Below, piece after piece: positions 1 to 12,600 of a stretch of DNA of 64,000 nucleotides. Both the position numbers and the translations under genes were made by a program. The DNA comes from Balanoglossus misakiensis (Eukaryota > Hemichordata), in assembly GCA_040954595.2 (NCBI GenBank), contig CM082592.2:3844001-3908000 (forward strand). Direction: 5' to 3'. Numbering within the stretch: position 1 is the stretch's first letter; each line of letters opens with the position of its first letter. The notes below the pieces were generated by a model. It ran no database searches, had not been told where the DNA came from, and saw only the letters and a list, made by a program, of their open reading frames with translations.

Positions 1-1117
1 GGTGACCCAAAACTTTGGCTTTTCATTATGGCCCCATACCTCCAAACGCCAAGGCTGTATCTGCTGTGGATGTTGAGATATGCAAAAGTAGGTCAAAGGT
101 CACTCGAGGTCACCCAACATTTGGGCAAAATTGTTTGACCCCATACTGCTCCATGTATAACGAAAACAAAACCTCTAGGTCTATTGGTTCATCTGTAATT
201 AGGTATGTGCATATTTAATGAGGTCAGCAGAGGTCAAAGGCGTCATGAAAAGTAGCAACATTTTTTGATCACATACAAATCCACATACATCAAAAACCAA
301 ACTTATAGCCCTATTGGTTAGCCTGGAATTAGATATGCAGAAAAATGATGCGTCAAAAGTAGGTCAAAGGTCATTGCCAAAATTACCAAAATATTTATAG
401 CTTATTCATGTCATATGATGATTCATATCCATAAAAAGAATTTCTGTGCTATCAATTTTTAGGCTAGAAAGGGAATTTTTACTTTTTAATCGTTTTTCAC
501 AAAATCCAATATGGCCGCCATAATCTTCGACCAATCACATTCACCTTCGCAAACTTGATACACATCTGTTTAATGACCATACACACCAAATCTTGTGACT
601 CAGTTATCTCCGGTCCTTGAGAAGAAGATTTTTGAAATTTTACTAGGGTTTTTCGAAAATCCAATATGGCCGCCATAATCTTCGACCAATCACAATGATC
701 TTCGCAAACTTGATAGACCTCAGTTTGGTGACCACATACCCCAAACCGCGTGACTCGGTTATCGCTAGTTCTAGAGAAGAAGATTTTTGAAATTTTGACC
801 AGATTTCAGAAAAACAACTGTAGCAAAAAAACTGCAACATTGACAGCAAAATATCCAATTACAAAAATGATTGACAGAAGGTAGTCTACCTGCACTCCAA
901 ATTTGAAGTCGATCTGACTTGTAGTTTCTGAGATCTGAGATTTGCATTTTTTCAGAAAATCCAAGATGGCCGCCAGGTCATGTGACTAATTAAAAATTCA
1001 TGGGTTCAATGCACGACTACTCATTGACCTTGACCACTGTAGCAAGTTTGAGAACTGTACCTGCAGTGGTGTCTGAGATCTAGAGCGACAAAGAAGTGAA
1101 CCAAGAATAAAGAAAGA
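1..1117. repeat. Composite tandem repeat, unit 1 (left-truncated)
   Basis: This is the end of a ~1.48 kb composite unit that recurs at 1118-1737 plus 6725-7598 and at 7599-9074. It has two internal parts. The first is a degenerate ~150-bp module rich in AGGTCA half-sites. The second is a module around AATATGGCCGCC that repeats two to three times. It ends in an A/G-rich tail (aagaataaagaaagaa) directly before the next unit's start. Open frames inside are not shared as proteins and look like repeat shadows. No transposase or reverse transcriptase is visible. Confidence 0.85.
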
Positions 1118-1737
1118 ATTAAAGCTGCAAGCAGCATTGTCCGGGCCCAAGCTCTATTATCTGATCTGATTATTAACTATGCACATAATTAATGAGTAGA
1201 AACATAATGGTGTGTTTTATCCCATGAAATATCAAGTTTATATCTATGTTTGGTGTTGATATAGTGTTAAGTAGGTCAAATGTCACCAAGAGGTAACCCA
1301 CAATTTGGGCAGAAAATTTTGACCCATAGTGGTCCATGTCAAACGAAAACCAGATCTCTAGCCCTTTTGGTTAGCCCGGAATTAGGTATGCACATAAATA
1401 ATGAGTTAAGCAGGTGTCACAGGTGACCAAAAACTTTGGCTTTTCATTATGGCCCCATACCTCCAAACGCCAAGGCTGTATGTGCTGTGGATGTCAAGAT
1501 ATGCAAAAGTAGGTCAAAGGTCACCCGAGGTCACCCAACATTTGGGCAAAATATTTTGACCCCATATTGGTCCATGTATAACAAAAACAAAATCTCTATG
1601 TCTATTGGTTCATCTGTAATTAGGTATGTGCATATTTAATGAGGTCAGCAGAGGTCAAAGGGGTCATGAAAAGTATCAAATTTTTTTGATCACATACAAA
1701 TCCACATACATCAAAAACCAAACTTATAGCCCTATTA

Positions 1738-4700
1738 GTCAGGTGGAGATTTGAGAAATTGTGACCCCCTCTGGCATTTTTTGGTACAAGCAAACCAAAT
1801 ATGTTTTTTGGTCAGTTCGACTACGCTGATTTCGAAAATGCCTGTTCCCAAAAGATCTTTTTGAGATAAGAGCCTCGTTTTGGCAAATCAAATATGGCCG
1901 CCAAGGATCGCAATTCTCACATGAATAGCATCAAAGAAATGTTCACGTACCTCCTTAAACAATGAAAATAAAATACATGTTTACAACAACAACGTTTTTG
2001 GTTGTATAAACACAAACTAGCAACAATAAAACAATAATTATGCAAAAATTTGCATATTGTATGAATAATTCGTTGATTTTTGGCTAACAAATAATAATAA
2101 AGCTAGGTGTAACAGTACATGTACTAAAAACTCACAATCATTGGAAAAAAATTACCTTTTCTTTATTTTAATAAAGGACTTAAACCTTGTTCAAAACAAC
2201 ACTTCAAGTGTGAAGTTCATTTTGAGATAAGAGCCTCGATGTGGCAATTCAATATGGCCGTCTAAAGCCCTGTAGTGGAGCAGCCAAACCCTAATTTTCA
2301 TAGCGATTGTGCATTTTGTGATAAAAGCACCAAACTTGGCTCAGATGTGTGTTAATGTGTACTAAAAAAATTCAAATAGGGAGCCACTAAATATCTGTTG
2401 ATGAGTTTCCATGGCAACCAATTTTTCAAAATGGCCACCAATACAGATAATTTCACCCACCAAATAACATCTGTAAACACCAAAATAAATTTAGATTACT
2501 ATATTTGATACAAGGAACTGTGGAAAGAATAATTTGCAAAGATATTATGGTTACTAAACTACTTATAGGGGTAAGTAAGTTATCAAAACACAATTTAAAG
2601 GCACAACTTTTAATCCCTTTCGGAGTAATAGGTGCTCCTCGAAGTCAAACCATACTGTCTATGGTCAAACATTAGGCTAATTGCGATATTTAACTTGCAG
2701 TACGTAAATTACACATATGAATCACAACAGTTTACCACCTTAGCTAATGATAATCATATAAACAGATCACCGATATATTCGAATTGCACACGGATGTGGG
2801 TTTGGCTTACTCGTGACTGGTAAAATTTCCTTATCAACTTGAAAGGAGAGTCCACTGCCCGAAATAGACGTTGATCCAAACTGAGTCCGCGGTCGTCACG
2901 TTTATTGGTCGACAGACATAGGGCCTCAAACGCAATGCAATCTAAATGGACCCCGGGTAACGAACCACGCGGCTTTGTTTCGACCACAATCGCCACCGCA
3001 GCGTTGACAACGTTTTTTCGGGGCGTTGATGTTTTTCAAAATGCCATAGGAAATTAAAGAAACTTAAGTCAAATTGCTGAAACGTTAATAATCGACCATA
3101 TGTCTTGATACTTAAGATCATGTATCAGTTCCACTCCAGCAATTTTGGCGACTGTTAACAGAGTTGACCAAAAGATAAATGGTGTCTATGATTCCAAACT
3201 CATAAAAATTACACCGGAGGACACAACATTATTTTTTTGTCAGAAAATAGTGTCCATCATGCCATAAATATTGTCAAAAACGTGTGTTAATTATAGAAAC
3301 CCAACTAAATATACAAGCAGTTGGCCTTTAGTTTGGTAAATGGAAAAACAGGTCTTATTGCAATTTTCTGGGATTAGGTGCCCCAAGGCTCCCAACAAGT
3401 CACTTGGAATGTACTTCCATTCTAATATCTCAATGTGTAAAGATCTGACTTTGCAAGAGATATTACGGAAAACTTCATTTCATTTAATAGCATGAAGTAA
3501 GCGAAATCTTACTCTTTACAGAAAAGCTGTGATCCTGAAGACCTTTGGTGTTTTGAAGCTTATTTTCACTTTATCATTTTATTCTTTGATTTTGGGGGTT
3601 CAAAAATACACAAAATAACATGTCAAAATAGAACTGCTGACTATCATCAAGGTGCGATTAAAATTATCGATAACATGAGCAATACAAAGCACTTCAAGCG
3701 ACTTCATCAAAACGCTTTCCGAAGGACAAGTATTGGATGAAAAGTTTGAAACAGATTTTGATTTTGATTCCTAACATCTATCTATGTACATGCACCCTAG
3801 ACATAGTTTGTTTCTATAGTAACTTTAACAAACCAATCGACTGTCATGATACTTGCTTTCTGCCATCATTTTATGGGGAAGTGATTCTTTATTTGCATGA
3901 ATCATTTGATGAAGATAAAATAGAAAAGCTGGATTCTGCACTGATTGAAACTGGTCAGATCAATTTATAAGGTTGAGAAACAAGATGCCGTTTTTTCCTG
4001 GGTTGACTAAATTTGGAATTTTGTTCATCAAAGATATTTTTATGGGGAAAATAACGAATCAACTGAGCTTTACTTGTTAAACTTTTATCACAAAATGCCC
4101 AAATGTTACGAAAATTGTGTTTATGCCAGGCCACTATTATAATATATATATGGTTATACAGTGTTTTAACTAAGTTTGTTGTAACCGGGGTTATTACCAA
4201 ACTTGAATTTCTTTAGCGACTGAATCTCGATCCTGTATTTACCCCTATAACTAGTTTAGTGATGATATATATTTTGAAAATTACTCTTTGAGCAGTTTCT
4301 TGTTTCAAATATTGTAATATGAATTTATTGTGGTGTTTTATAATTGTTATTTTGTGGGTGAGATTATCTGTATTGGCGGCCATTTTGAAAAAAATGAAAA
4401 AATGGTTGCCATGGAAACTCATCAACAGATATTGTGGCTCGCTATCTGAATTTGTTTAGTACACATTAACGCACATCTGAGCCAAGTACGACACCCAAGT
4501 GGATTAAACATACATGTATATATGTTGCCTCACTGACACAATGTTCACTTTGCACACAGTATCATATATAAAAACGTAATAAAAATACACATTACTCTTT
4601 ACTTATGAAGAGAAATTGTTGTTAGAGACCGGGTTTCAAAAAAACACCGAGGACGTCGGGCCATCAGTGTGCATTCAACGTCTTATAACTAAGCATGAAT

Positions 4701-6724
4701 ATACGGTGCTGGCATAATGTGAGTGTGGCCATACGATGCTTTCGCTATTAATGAACAACTTGTACGTTAACAAATGCCAGTTTTGTTGGCAAAAATTATG
4801 TTTTTGGCTTTTCACAACATTGAACATACATTCATAGTTCAATAACTTGTGAATTGTGGACCTAAACGTTCATACGTTCAATGTTCTGGTGTTTTTTAAC
4901 GGAGCGATCGGTCACGATGTTACCAACGAGCATGTACAGTCTAAACTAAATCCTCGTTGTGTATGTTTATTTGTTTGTTTTTGTTGTTTTTTACATGCTA
5001 TTACATGTACATACAAATATGAAAAGTTTCATTTCAGTTATTCATTAAAATGCAAACATTTGCCAAAAAACATGTGAATAGACACCTCACAGGCCAGAGT
5101 TGTATCATTAGCTTTCAGTTGTCAATTTTAGCATGACATCATGACTAATTAAGCTAATTTTGCATATTTTCCATGCTGCACCTTGTCTGACAAGGTAAAC
5201 GATTGCATATTTGAATTCCTTGACCCTGAAAACATTGGAATAGACACCTCACTTAACACCGTTGGCTCTCTTTTGTAGACCATTGATTTTAGATGGGCGT
5301 GTTACCTAATTAACATAAATTAGCATTTTTACCAATTCACCAAATGTTTCTAAATTAAAAAAATTGTGTAAAAATATTTAAATGATATAAGAATATGATT
5401 TCAATAGACTATTATGGTGTTGACCTGTGATATTGCACCATAATGGCTACAAACAGCGTTTTCTTTTAGGTATTTCTAAATTATGACGTCACAAATTAAT
5501 TTGCCATTTTCGACATGAAAACGTGAAAAGAATTTTTGGGAACAGGCAAATTCGAAATCAGCGTATTCGAAATATCCCAAAACAACTTGTTCCCAGCTTG
5601 TACCAAAAAAATGAATGACATGCTTTTAAAATGCTCATTTTCTGAAATTTCCACCTGGACCTAATTAACATAAATTAGCATTTTCCCAATTCACAAAATG
5701 TTTCTAAATTAAAAAAATTGTTTAAAAATATTTAAATGATATAAGAATATGATTTCAATAGACTATTATGGTGTTGACCTGTGATATTGCACCATAATGG
5801 CTACAAACAGCGTTTTCTTTTAGGTATTTCTAAATTATGACGTCACAAATTAATTTGCCATTTTCGACATGAAAACGTGAAAAGAATTTTTGGGAACAGG
5901 CAAATTCGAAATCAGCGTATTCGAAATATCCAAAAACACCTTGTTCCCAGCTTGTACCAAAAAAATGAATGACATGCTTTTAAAATGCTCATTTTCTGAA
6001 ATTTCCACCTGGACCTAATTAACATAAATTAGCATTTTACCAATTCACAAAATGTTTCTAAATTAAAAAAATTGTTTAAAAATATTTAAATGAATATAAG
6101 AATATGATTTCAATAGACTATTATGGTGTTGACCTGTGATATTGCACCATAATGGCTACAAACAGCGTTTTCTTTTAGGTATTTTGAAATTATGACGTCA
6201 CAAATTAATTTGCCATTTTCGACATGAAAACGTGAAAAGAATTTTTGGGAACAGGCAAATTCGAAATCAGCGTATTCGAAATATCCAAAAACAACTTGTT
6301 CCCAGCTTGTACAAAAAAAACGAATGACATGCTTTTAAAATGCTCATTTTCTGAAATTTCCACCTGGACCTAATTAACATAAATTAGCATTTTACCAATT
6401 CACAAAATGTTTCTAAATTAAAAAAATTGTTTAAAAATATTTAAATGAATATAAGAATATGATTTCAATAGACTATTATGGTGTTGACCTGTGATATTGC
6501 ACCATAATGGCTACAAACAGCGTTTTCTTTTAGGTATTTTGAAATTATGACGTCACAAATTAATTTGCCATTTTCGACATGAAAACGTGAAAAGAATTTT
6601 TGGGAACAGGCAAATTCGAAATCAGCGTATTCGAAATATCCAAAAACAACTTGTTCCCAGCTTGTACCAAAAAATGCCTGACATGCTTTTAAAATGCTCA
6701 TTTTCTGAAATTTCCACCTGACTA
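1738..6724. mobile_element. ~5 kb foldback DNA transposon with terminal inverted repeats
   Basis: The left terminus TAGTCAGGTGGA is the exact reverse complement of the right terminus TCCACCTGACTA. The host repeat reads ccctat before it and tattgg after it; uninterrupted copies read ccctattgg, so the target duplication is TAT (3 bp). The inner arms are also inverted: about 2265-2575 matches the reverse complement of about 4240-4490, including the ATGGCCACCAATACAG / CTGTATTGGCGGCCAT segments. The loop (about 2580-4235) holds only short unrecognised frames, so this looks non-autonomous. A 77-codon ATG frame at 3737-3970 has no features I recognise. Confidence 0.8.
5305..6719. repeat. Four tandem ~354-bp copies of the transposon right end
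   Basis: Units begin cctaattaacataaattagc at 5305, 5660, 6014 and 6369 and each ends with ttctgaaatttccacctg. They are nearly identical, differing by a few single-base changes and indels, which implies recent amplification. Each unit therefore carries the inner part of the element's terminal sequence. The left end (1741-1870) carries one diverged inverted counterpart. Frames inside, such as the one on the minus strand at 6465-6701, are by-products. Confidence 0.85.
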
Positions 6725-7598
6725 TATTGGTTAGCCTGGAATTAGATATGCAGAAAAATGATGCGTCAAAAGTAGGTCAAAGGTCATTGTCAAAATTACC
6801 AAAATATTTACAGCTTATTCTTGTCATATGATGATTCATATCCTTAAAAAGAATTTCTGTGCTATCAATTTTTAGGCAAGAAAGGGAATTTTTACTTTTT
6901 AATCGTTTTTCACAACATCCAATATGGCCGCCATAATCTTCGACCAATCACATTCCTCTTAGCAAACTTGATACACATCTGTTTAATGACCACACACACC
7001 AAATCTTGTGACTCGGTTATTGCCGGTTCTTGAGAAGAAGATTTTTGAAATTTTACTAGGGTTTTTCGAAAATCCAATATGGCCGCCAAAATCTTCGACC
7101 AATCACAATGATCTTCGCAAACTTGATAGACATCAGGTAGGTGACCACATACACCAAACCCTGTGTCTCGGTTATTGCCGGTTCTGGAGAAGAAGATTTT
7201 TGAAATTTAAGCCAGATTTCAGAAAAAAAATTGTAGCAAAAAACTGCAACTTTGTCAGCATAATTTCCAATTACAAAAATGATGGGCAGAAGGTAGTCTA
7301 CCAGCATGCCAAATTTGAAGTCGATCTGACTTGTAGTTTCTGAGATCTGAGATTTGCATTTTTTTAGAAAATCCAAGATGGCTGCCAGGTCACGTGACTA
7401 ATTAAAAATTCAAGGGTTCAATGCACGACTACTCATTGACCTTGACCACTGTAGCAAGTTTCAGAAGTGTACCTGCAGCGGTGTCTGAGATCTCGTGGGT
7501 CAAAGAATTGACACAAGAATAAAGAAAGAAAGAAAGAAAGAAAGTAAAATTCCAACGAAACCAATACGGGCCCAAGCCTGGCTTGGCTTGGGCCCGTA

Positions 7599-9192
7599 AT
7601 TAAAGCTGCAAGCAGCATTGTCCGGGCCCAAGCTCTATTAACTGATCTGATTATTAGATATGCACATAATTAATGAGTAGAAACATAATGCTGTGTTTTA
7701 TCCCATGAAATATCAAGATTATATCTATGTTTAGTGCTGATATAGTGTTAAGTAGGTCAAAGGTCACCCAGAGGTCACCCACAATTTGGGCAGAAAATTT
7801 TGACCCATAGTGGTCCATGTCCAACAAAAACCAGACCTCTAGCCCTTTTGGTTAGCCCGGAATTAGGTATGCACATAAATAATGAGTTAAGCAGGTGTCA
7901 CAGGTGACCAAAAACTTTGGCTTTTCATTATGGCCCCATACCTCCAAACGCCAAGGCTGTATCTGCTGTGGATGCTGAGATTTGCGAAAGTAGGTCAAAG
8001 GACACCAGAGGTCACCCAACATTTGGGTAAAAAATTTTGACCCCATACTTGTCCTGTCCAACAAAAACAAAACCTCTAGGTCTATTGGTTCGCCTGTAAT
8101 TAGCTATGCACATAATTAATGAGGTCAGCAGGGGTCAAAGGGGTCGTGAAAAGTAGCAAAATATTTTGATCACACACTAATCCACATACATCAAAAACCA
8201 AACTTATAGCTCTATTGGTTAGCCTGGAATTAGATATGCAGAAAAATGATGCGTCAAAAGTAGGTCAAAGGTCATTGCCAAAATTACCAAAATATTTATA
8301 GCACATTGTAGTCATATGATGATTCATATCCATAAAAAGAATTTCTGTGCTATCAATTTTTAGGCTAGAATAGGAATTTTTACTTTTTAATCGTTTTTCA
8401 CAAAATCCAATATGGCCGCCATAATCTTCGACCAATCACAATGCTCTTTGCAAACTTGATAGACATCTGTTTAATGACCACACACACCAAATCTTGTGAC
8501 TCGGTTATCACCGGTTCTTGAGAAGAAGATTTTTGAAATTTTACTGGGGTTTTTCGAAAATCCAATATGGCCGCCAAAATCTTCGACCAATCACAATGAT
8601 CTTCGCAAACTTGATAGACATCAGTTAGGTGACCACATACACCAAACCCTGTGTCTCGGTTATCACCGGTTCTGGAGAAGAAGATTTTTGAAATTTAAGC
8701 CAGATTTCAGAAAAAAAATTGTAGCAAAAAACTGCAACTTTGTCAGCATAATTTCCAATTACAAAAATGATGGGCAGAAGGTAGTCTACCAGCATGCCAA
8801 ATTTGAAGTCGATCTGACTTGTAGTTTCTGAGATCTGAGATTTGCATTTTTTCAGAAAATCCAAGATGGCCGCCAGGTCACGTGACTAGTTAAAAATTCA
8901 AGGGTTCAATGCACGACTACTCATTGACCTTGACCACTGTAGCAAGTTTCAGAAGTGTACCTGCAGCCGTGTCTGAGATCTCGTGGGTCAAAGAATTGAC
9001 ACAAGAATAAAGAAAGAAAGTAAAATTCCAACGAAACCAATACGGGCCCAAGCCTGGCTTGGCTTGGGCCCGTAAAAACCCCAACGAAACCAATACGGGC
9101 CCAAGCCTGGCTTGGCTTGGGCCCGTAATAATAATAAAGAAAAATTCCAACAATACCAATAGGGGCACAAGCCCGATAGGCTTGTGCCCCTA
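7599..9192. repeat. Composite tandem repeat, unit 3, with amplified hairpin tail
   Basis: This complete unit starts with the same 5' motif and ends with the GGGCCC hairpin at 9042-9073. Its tail is amplified: a second hairpin lies at 9095-9126 after a repeated ccaacgaaaccaatacgggc stretch. A third, diverged one at about 9160-9192 has the paired arms AGGGGCACAAGCC / GGCTTGTGCCCCT. From memory, repeats in fish genomes combine a similar aaagctgcaagcagc...GGGCCC start with GGGCCC...taataata tails. That likeness is a recollection, not a search result. Confidence 0.85.
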
Positions 9193-9340
9193 ATAATAGG
9201 AAGCCAGTGCAATCTCTTAAGTAGTGGTGTAGTATGTTCTGTTTTCCTGCTTTTAGTGACTAAACGTGCAGCGGCATTCTGAATAGACTGTAACTTATTG
9301 ATTTGATAATGACTTATGTTCAGTGAGCAAAGCCTAACAT
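9191..9340 (-). mobile_element. LINE reverse-transcriptase C-terminal remnant (CR1/L2/jockey-like)
   Basis: The minus strand reads Q-S-I-Q-N-A-A-A-R-L-V-T-K followed shortly by L-H-W-L-P-I, the conserved block at the end of non-LTR retrotransposon reverse transcriptases. It stops at LHWLPII exactly where the hairpin tail of the composite repeat begins. The fragment is about 50 residues long and clearly dead. The clade cannot be settled from so little sequence. Confidence 0.7.
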
Positions 9341-9640
9341 CTATCTCTATACTGTTGGAAAGTTGTATATCGTTTTAAGCCTTTCTCAGCGCACTGACCA
9401 CAAATTTACAAACCCTGTAAAATGTCTGGAGGCTGATTGATTCCTACTGGTGTACAGGTATAACCAGCCAGTGTGTAGACATACTGCAATATTCCAAGAT
9501 TTGGATGCCGCCTATTATAACACGGGATATTTTTGAAACTGCAGGTGACAACATTTTGGAAACACAGCAAGATCCATCTGTGGTGTTTACATACAAGGGA
9601 TGGCACACAGGATGGGATGCTTTAATTCTGAATGACTTAC

Positions 9641-12600
9641 CTGGTGTCGGTGTCGTGCTTTCATCCGTCGCAATGTCAAAGGTCAATCTTAGCAGTGACT
9701 TCAGCAGTGTGTCAACATGGTCTGGGATGCTGTGCATTGAAATGGAGGAAAATGATGAAATAGTGAAGCAGTGTCCTGCCACAGCTGAGCTGAGATACAC
9801 ATTATAGGTTTGTATAAAACAATATATTGACAAAGTACAGTACTACATCCAGGCCTTACCGAGGCCATGTCTCCACGACGACCAGATTCAGTAACTTCAG
9901 CATGTTTAGTCGTGCTGTTTCTTCTGGTCCATCGAAGACTTCTAAATATCCAGTGATCACTCTGAGCAATCTCTGAAATTATCCAATGAGTTTATAATTC
10001 TTTTTATTTTATTAATTCTGTCCATTATTAAATAGGACAGTACACAGCATTGTTGCAGAACCTGACACAAGTAACACAGTAATATTTAATAATAATATTT
10101 ATTTCTTATATAGCACATTACATAACAAATCTCAATGCGCTTTACAGTTATTCCCCCATGGTCGTTGGACCCAAATATTCTATTTAACTCCCAGGGGAGC
10201 AAACAACAGCTCACATGTGCAGCCGTTATATCAGCACAGCACAGCAGAGATAAACACACACATTGCAATCTCTGTCCTACCAGGTACCCATTACTCCTGG
10301 GTGGGGAGAAGCAATGGGAAGTAAAGTGCCAAAGGACACAATACCACAGCCAAGCTGGGGCTCGAACCCACGATCCTTCGATCAAGAGTCCGATGCTCTA
10401 ACTACTGGACTATGATGCCTCCTAATACATGCACATGCACAAGTGTTTTAGCATAATCTTTACCTTAAAATGTCGGACAACAGTAATTCCCATCTTTTCA
10501 ACGAACAAATGGAGGTGCTTGGAATAAATTCGCCTCAGGATGATTTTCTGCTCCATTTCCATGTTGGTCAGAACGACCTGCAGGACGGCGTCGTATCTGT
10601 TCGTCTGTGCAGCAGAGAAAATAACAAGAAACCAGTATAAGGACTTCAGACCAATATAGTAAGTACAACTTGAAATTGCAAACAGTCAACTTGATTCTGA
10701 GAAGCGATGCCCAGAGTTTCAAGAATAAGTATCCTTTTCAAGAAAGAGAAGAATATTTCTTGGGGAGCGTAGATACCTTCCTGGGATGGTCACTCTTCCT
10801 GGGTGACCTCTCGATGACCCCTAATAATTCCACCAAGCAAGGAAAGAGGGTATCCAACAGCGCAGGTTCTTGGCTGTAGATATGCTTGTGTAGGGCGTCG
10901 TAGACGACCATAGCTCTGTCAAACCATTTCAATTCAGTTGGATCCTGTAATAATCACCACGATGAGTGCATTATTGTTACGTCTGGCCTCGCAGTCATAC
11001 TGTCAAGCTGACAACATTGTCGAATGCAGTGTAGTTTCCAAAGCTTTACAAATGATGTGCCAGTTTAATACACCGCTTATCCCATTCTCCATTTACTTCA
11101 TTTTCTCACAATGTGATAAATAAATTTATTGAAATCATTTTTCAGAATTTTACTCTTTATTGGCTTTCAAAGTACTTTATATTCAAATTTCTTCTTCTAT
11201 TTGGACCTATGGTTTCTAAGTCGATACTTACAACATTACGTATTATGTGATGCAGGCACTGAATCCCAAGAATCTTATTCTGAAGCTGGGGAGAAACACA
11301 GAAATGAGTGGAAACTTTCAGAATTGTTTTTCAATTATTTCACACAAAAATAACAAAATTCATCTGTATATAGTGGTACTGATACAGTGTCAACCCAAGG
11401 TTTTCATATTAAAAAGAGTTTTTAAAAGTTACTATATTTACTGTTTTTTATGCTGTATGTGACATAGAAAATTCTATTTAATAACATCATTGGAGTTTAC
11501 CACTGAGCTGTTCTCTACTGAACTCTTGTACATATGAGGACTTGCTATGTAAGCTAAGGAGTCACCTATTCTACTGAAATACACAGCAGACTGACACTCA
11601 CCTGATAGTCATCGACCAATAGCAACGCTGGCGGCAAGACATCATCCAAAAAATCGCCAAGATAGGGGTGCTGTTAAACATTCAGACATAAAAATGAGAT
11701 TGGTCCATAACAACATACACTGTATCCATCTCATGCATGTACGAGCGCACTCGCACATATGGGCCAATGGAATAGAGTAGGACTGGACTAAAAGTACACA
11801 TGTATGCTAGGACTATTCTGGGCTTGTATGAAAGATGTGCTAAGACTGTGCCAAAACAGGCTAAAGTTCTGGCTCACTGTCAACATTTTACTACATGCCT
11901 TGCTGCAGCTGTACTGTAGGTAGACGAACGTGCACTCCATCATGCGACCATGATCTTGGAAGTCACTGGCCCAAACATTTCCACTAAGAATAGCATACCT
12001 TCACACGAAACAGGCACCATTTGTAGACGTGTCTGGATGCCGGTTCTCGTTTCCAGGTATCCCTCGTAAGACTTGGCCTGAGTTTCATCAGAACTTTGCC
12101 GAAGATCCCCTTCCTGATGACCATTCCAGGTTTCTCTTCTGTTGCGACCTTTGACCCACAGAGTAAATCTCTGATTGAGGGGCACTGACACACTTGGCAA
12201 ATCTTGTCTTGTAAATCTGTACAAAGCAAGAATTTCACGAAACGAGTCTCAGAAGATCTTGTGAAGGGTGAGTGAATGTGTGGTTTTCTGCTCATCATTA
12301 AAGTCATGTATATGTGTACTGAACTTTGCGATTGGTTCCAAAGCATTTAAGTCCAGACTTGAACATGATTTTTAAATAATATCAATGTTATTAGCACACA
12401 CATGGGCTACATTGAGAAGATTAACACTATAGTGTGCATTTAACACTGCCTTGGGGATCTGAACTAGAAATAATGGTTGAAACCAGAATGAAAGGTATGT
12501 TATTCAAGGAGCACCCTTGAACGAAAGATCTTTCAGTATTGGTCAAAACACAAAATAAAAATTCTGACAAAATAGCCACAAGTTACACATAGTGGCCTTT

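Larger units (their letters stand above)
1118..7598. repeat. Composite tandem repeat, unit 2, split by a nested transposon
   Basis: The unit begins attaaagctgcaagcagcat and resumes after a ~5 kb insertion. The left half is 1118-1737 and the right half about 6725-7598. The same sequence is uninterrupted in unit 3 (near 8210-8230). The right half ends with an AAAG run and the 32-nt hairpin at 7566-7597, whose arms GGGCCCAAGCC and GGCTTGGGCCC are complementary. Spliced length is about 1.49 kb, matching unit 3. Confidence 0.85.

Noticed and set aside
7008-7343. 111-codon frame repeated at 8496-8831
   Set aside because: Identity follows the DNA repeat units rather than protein selection; no start context, domain or splice support, and both strands are open.
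9505-9807. 100-codon plus-strand frame
   Set aside because: It overlaps, in antisense, a TTI2 exon and its intron; no independent support.
10135-10401. 88-codon frame and its antisense partner
   Set aside because: Entirely within a tRNA-derived SINE.
10350-10424. Possible functional tRNA gene
   Set aside because: Head of a SINE; the anticodon arm does not fold properly and a matching degraded copy exists at 24.2 kb.
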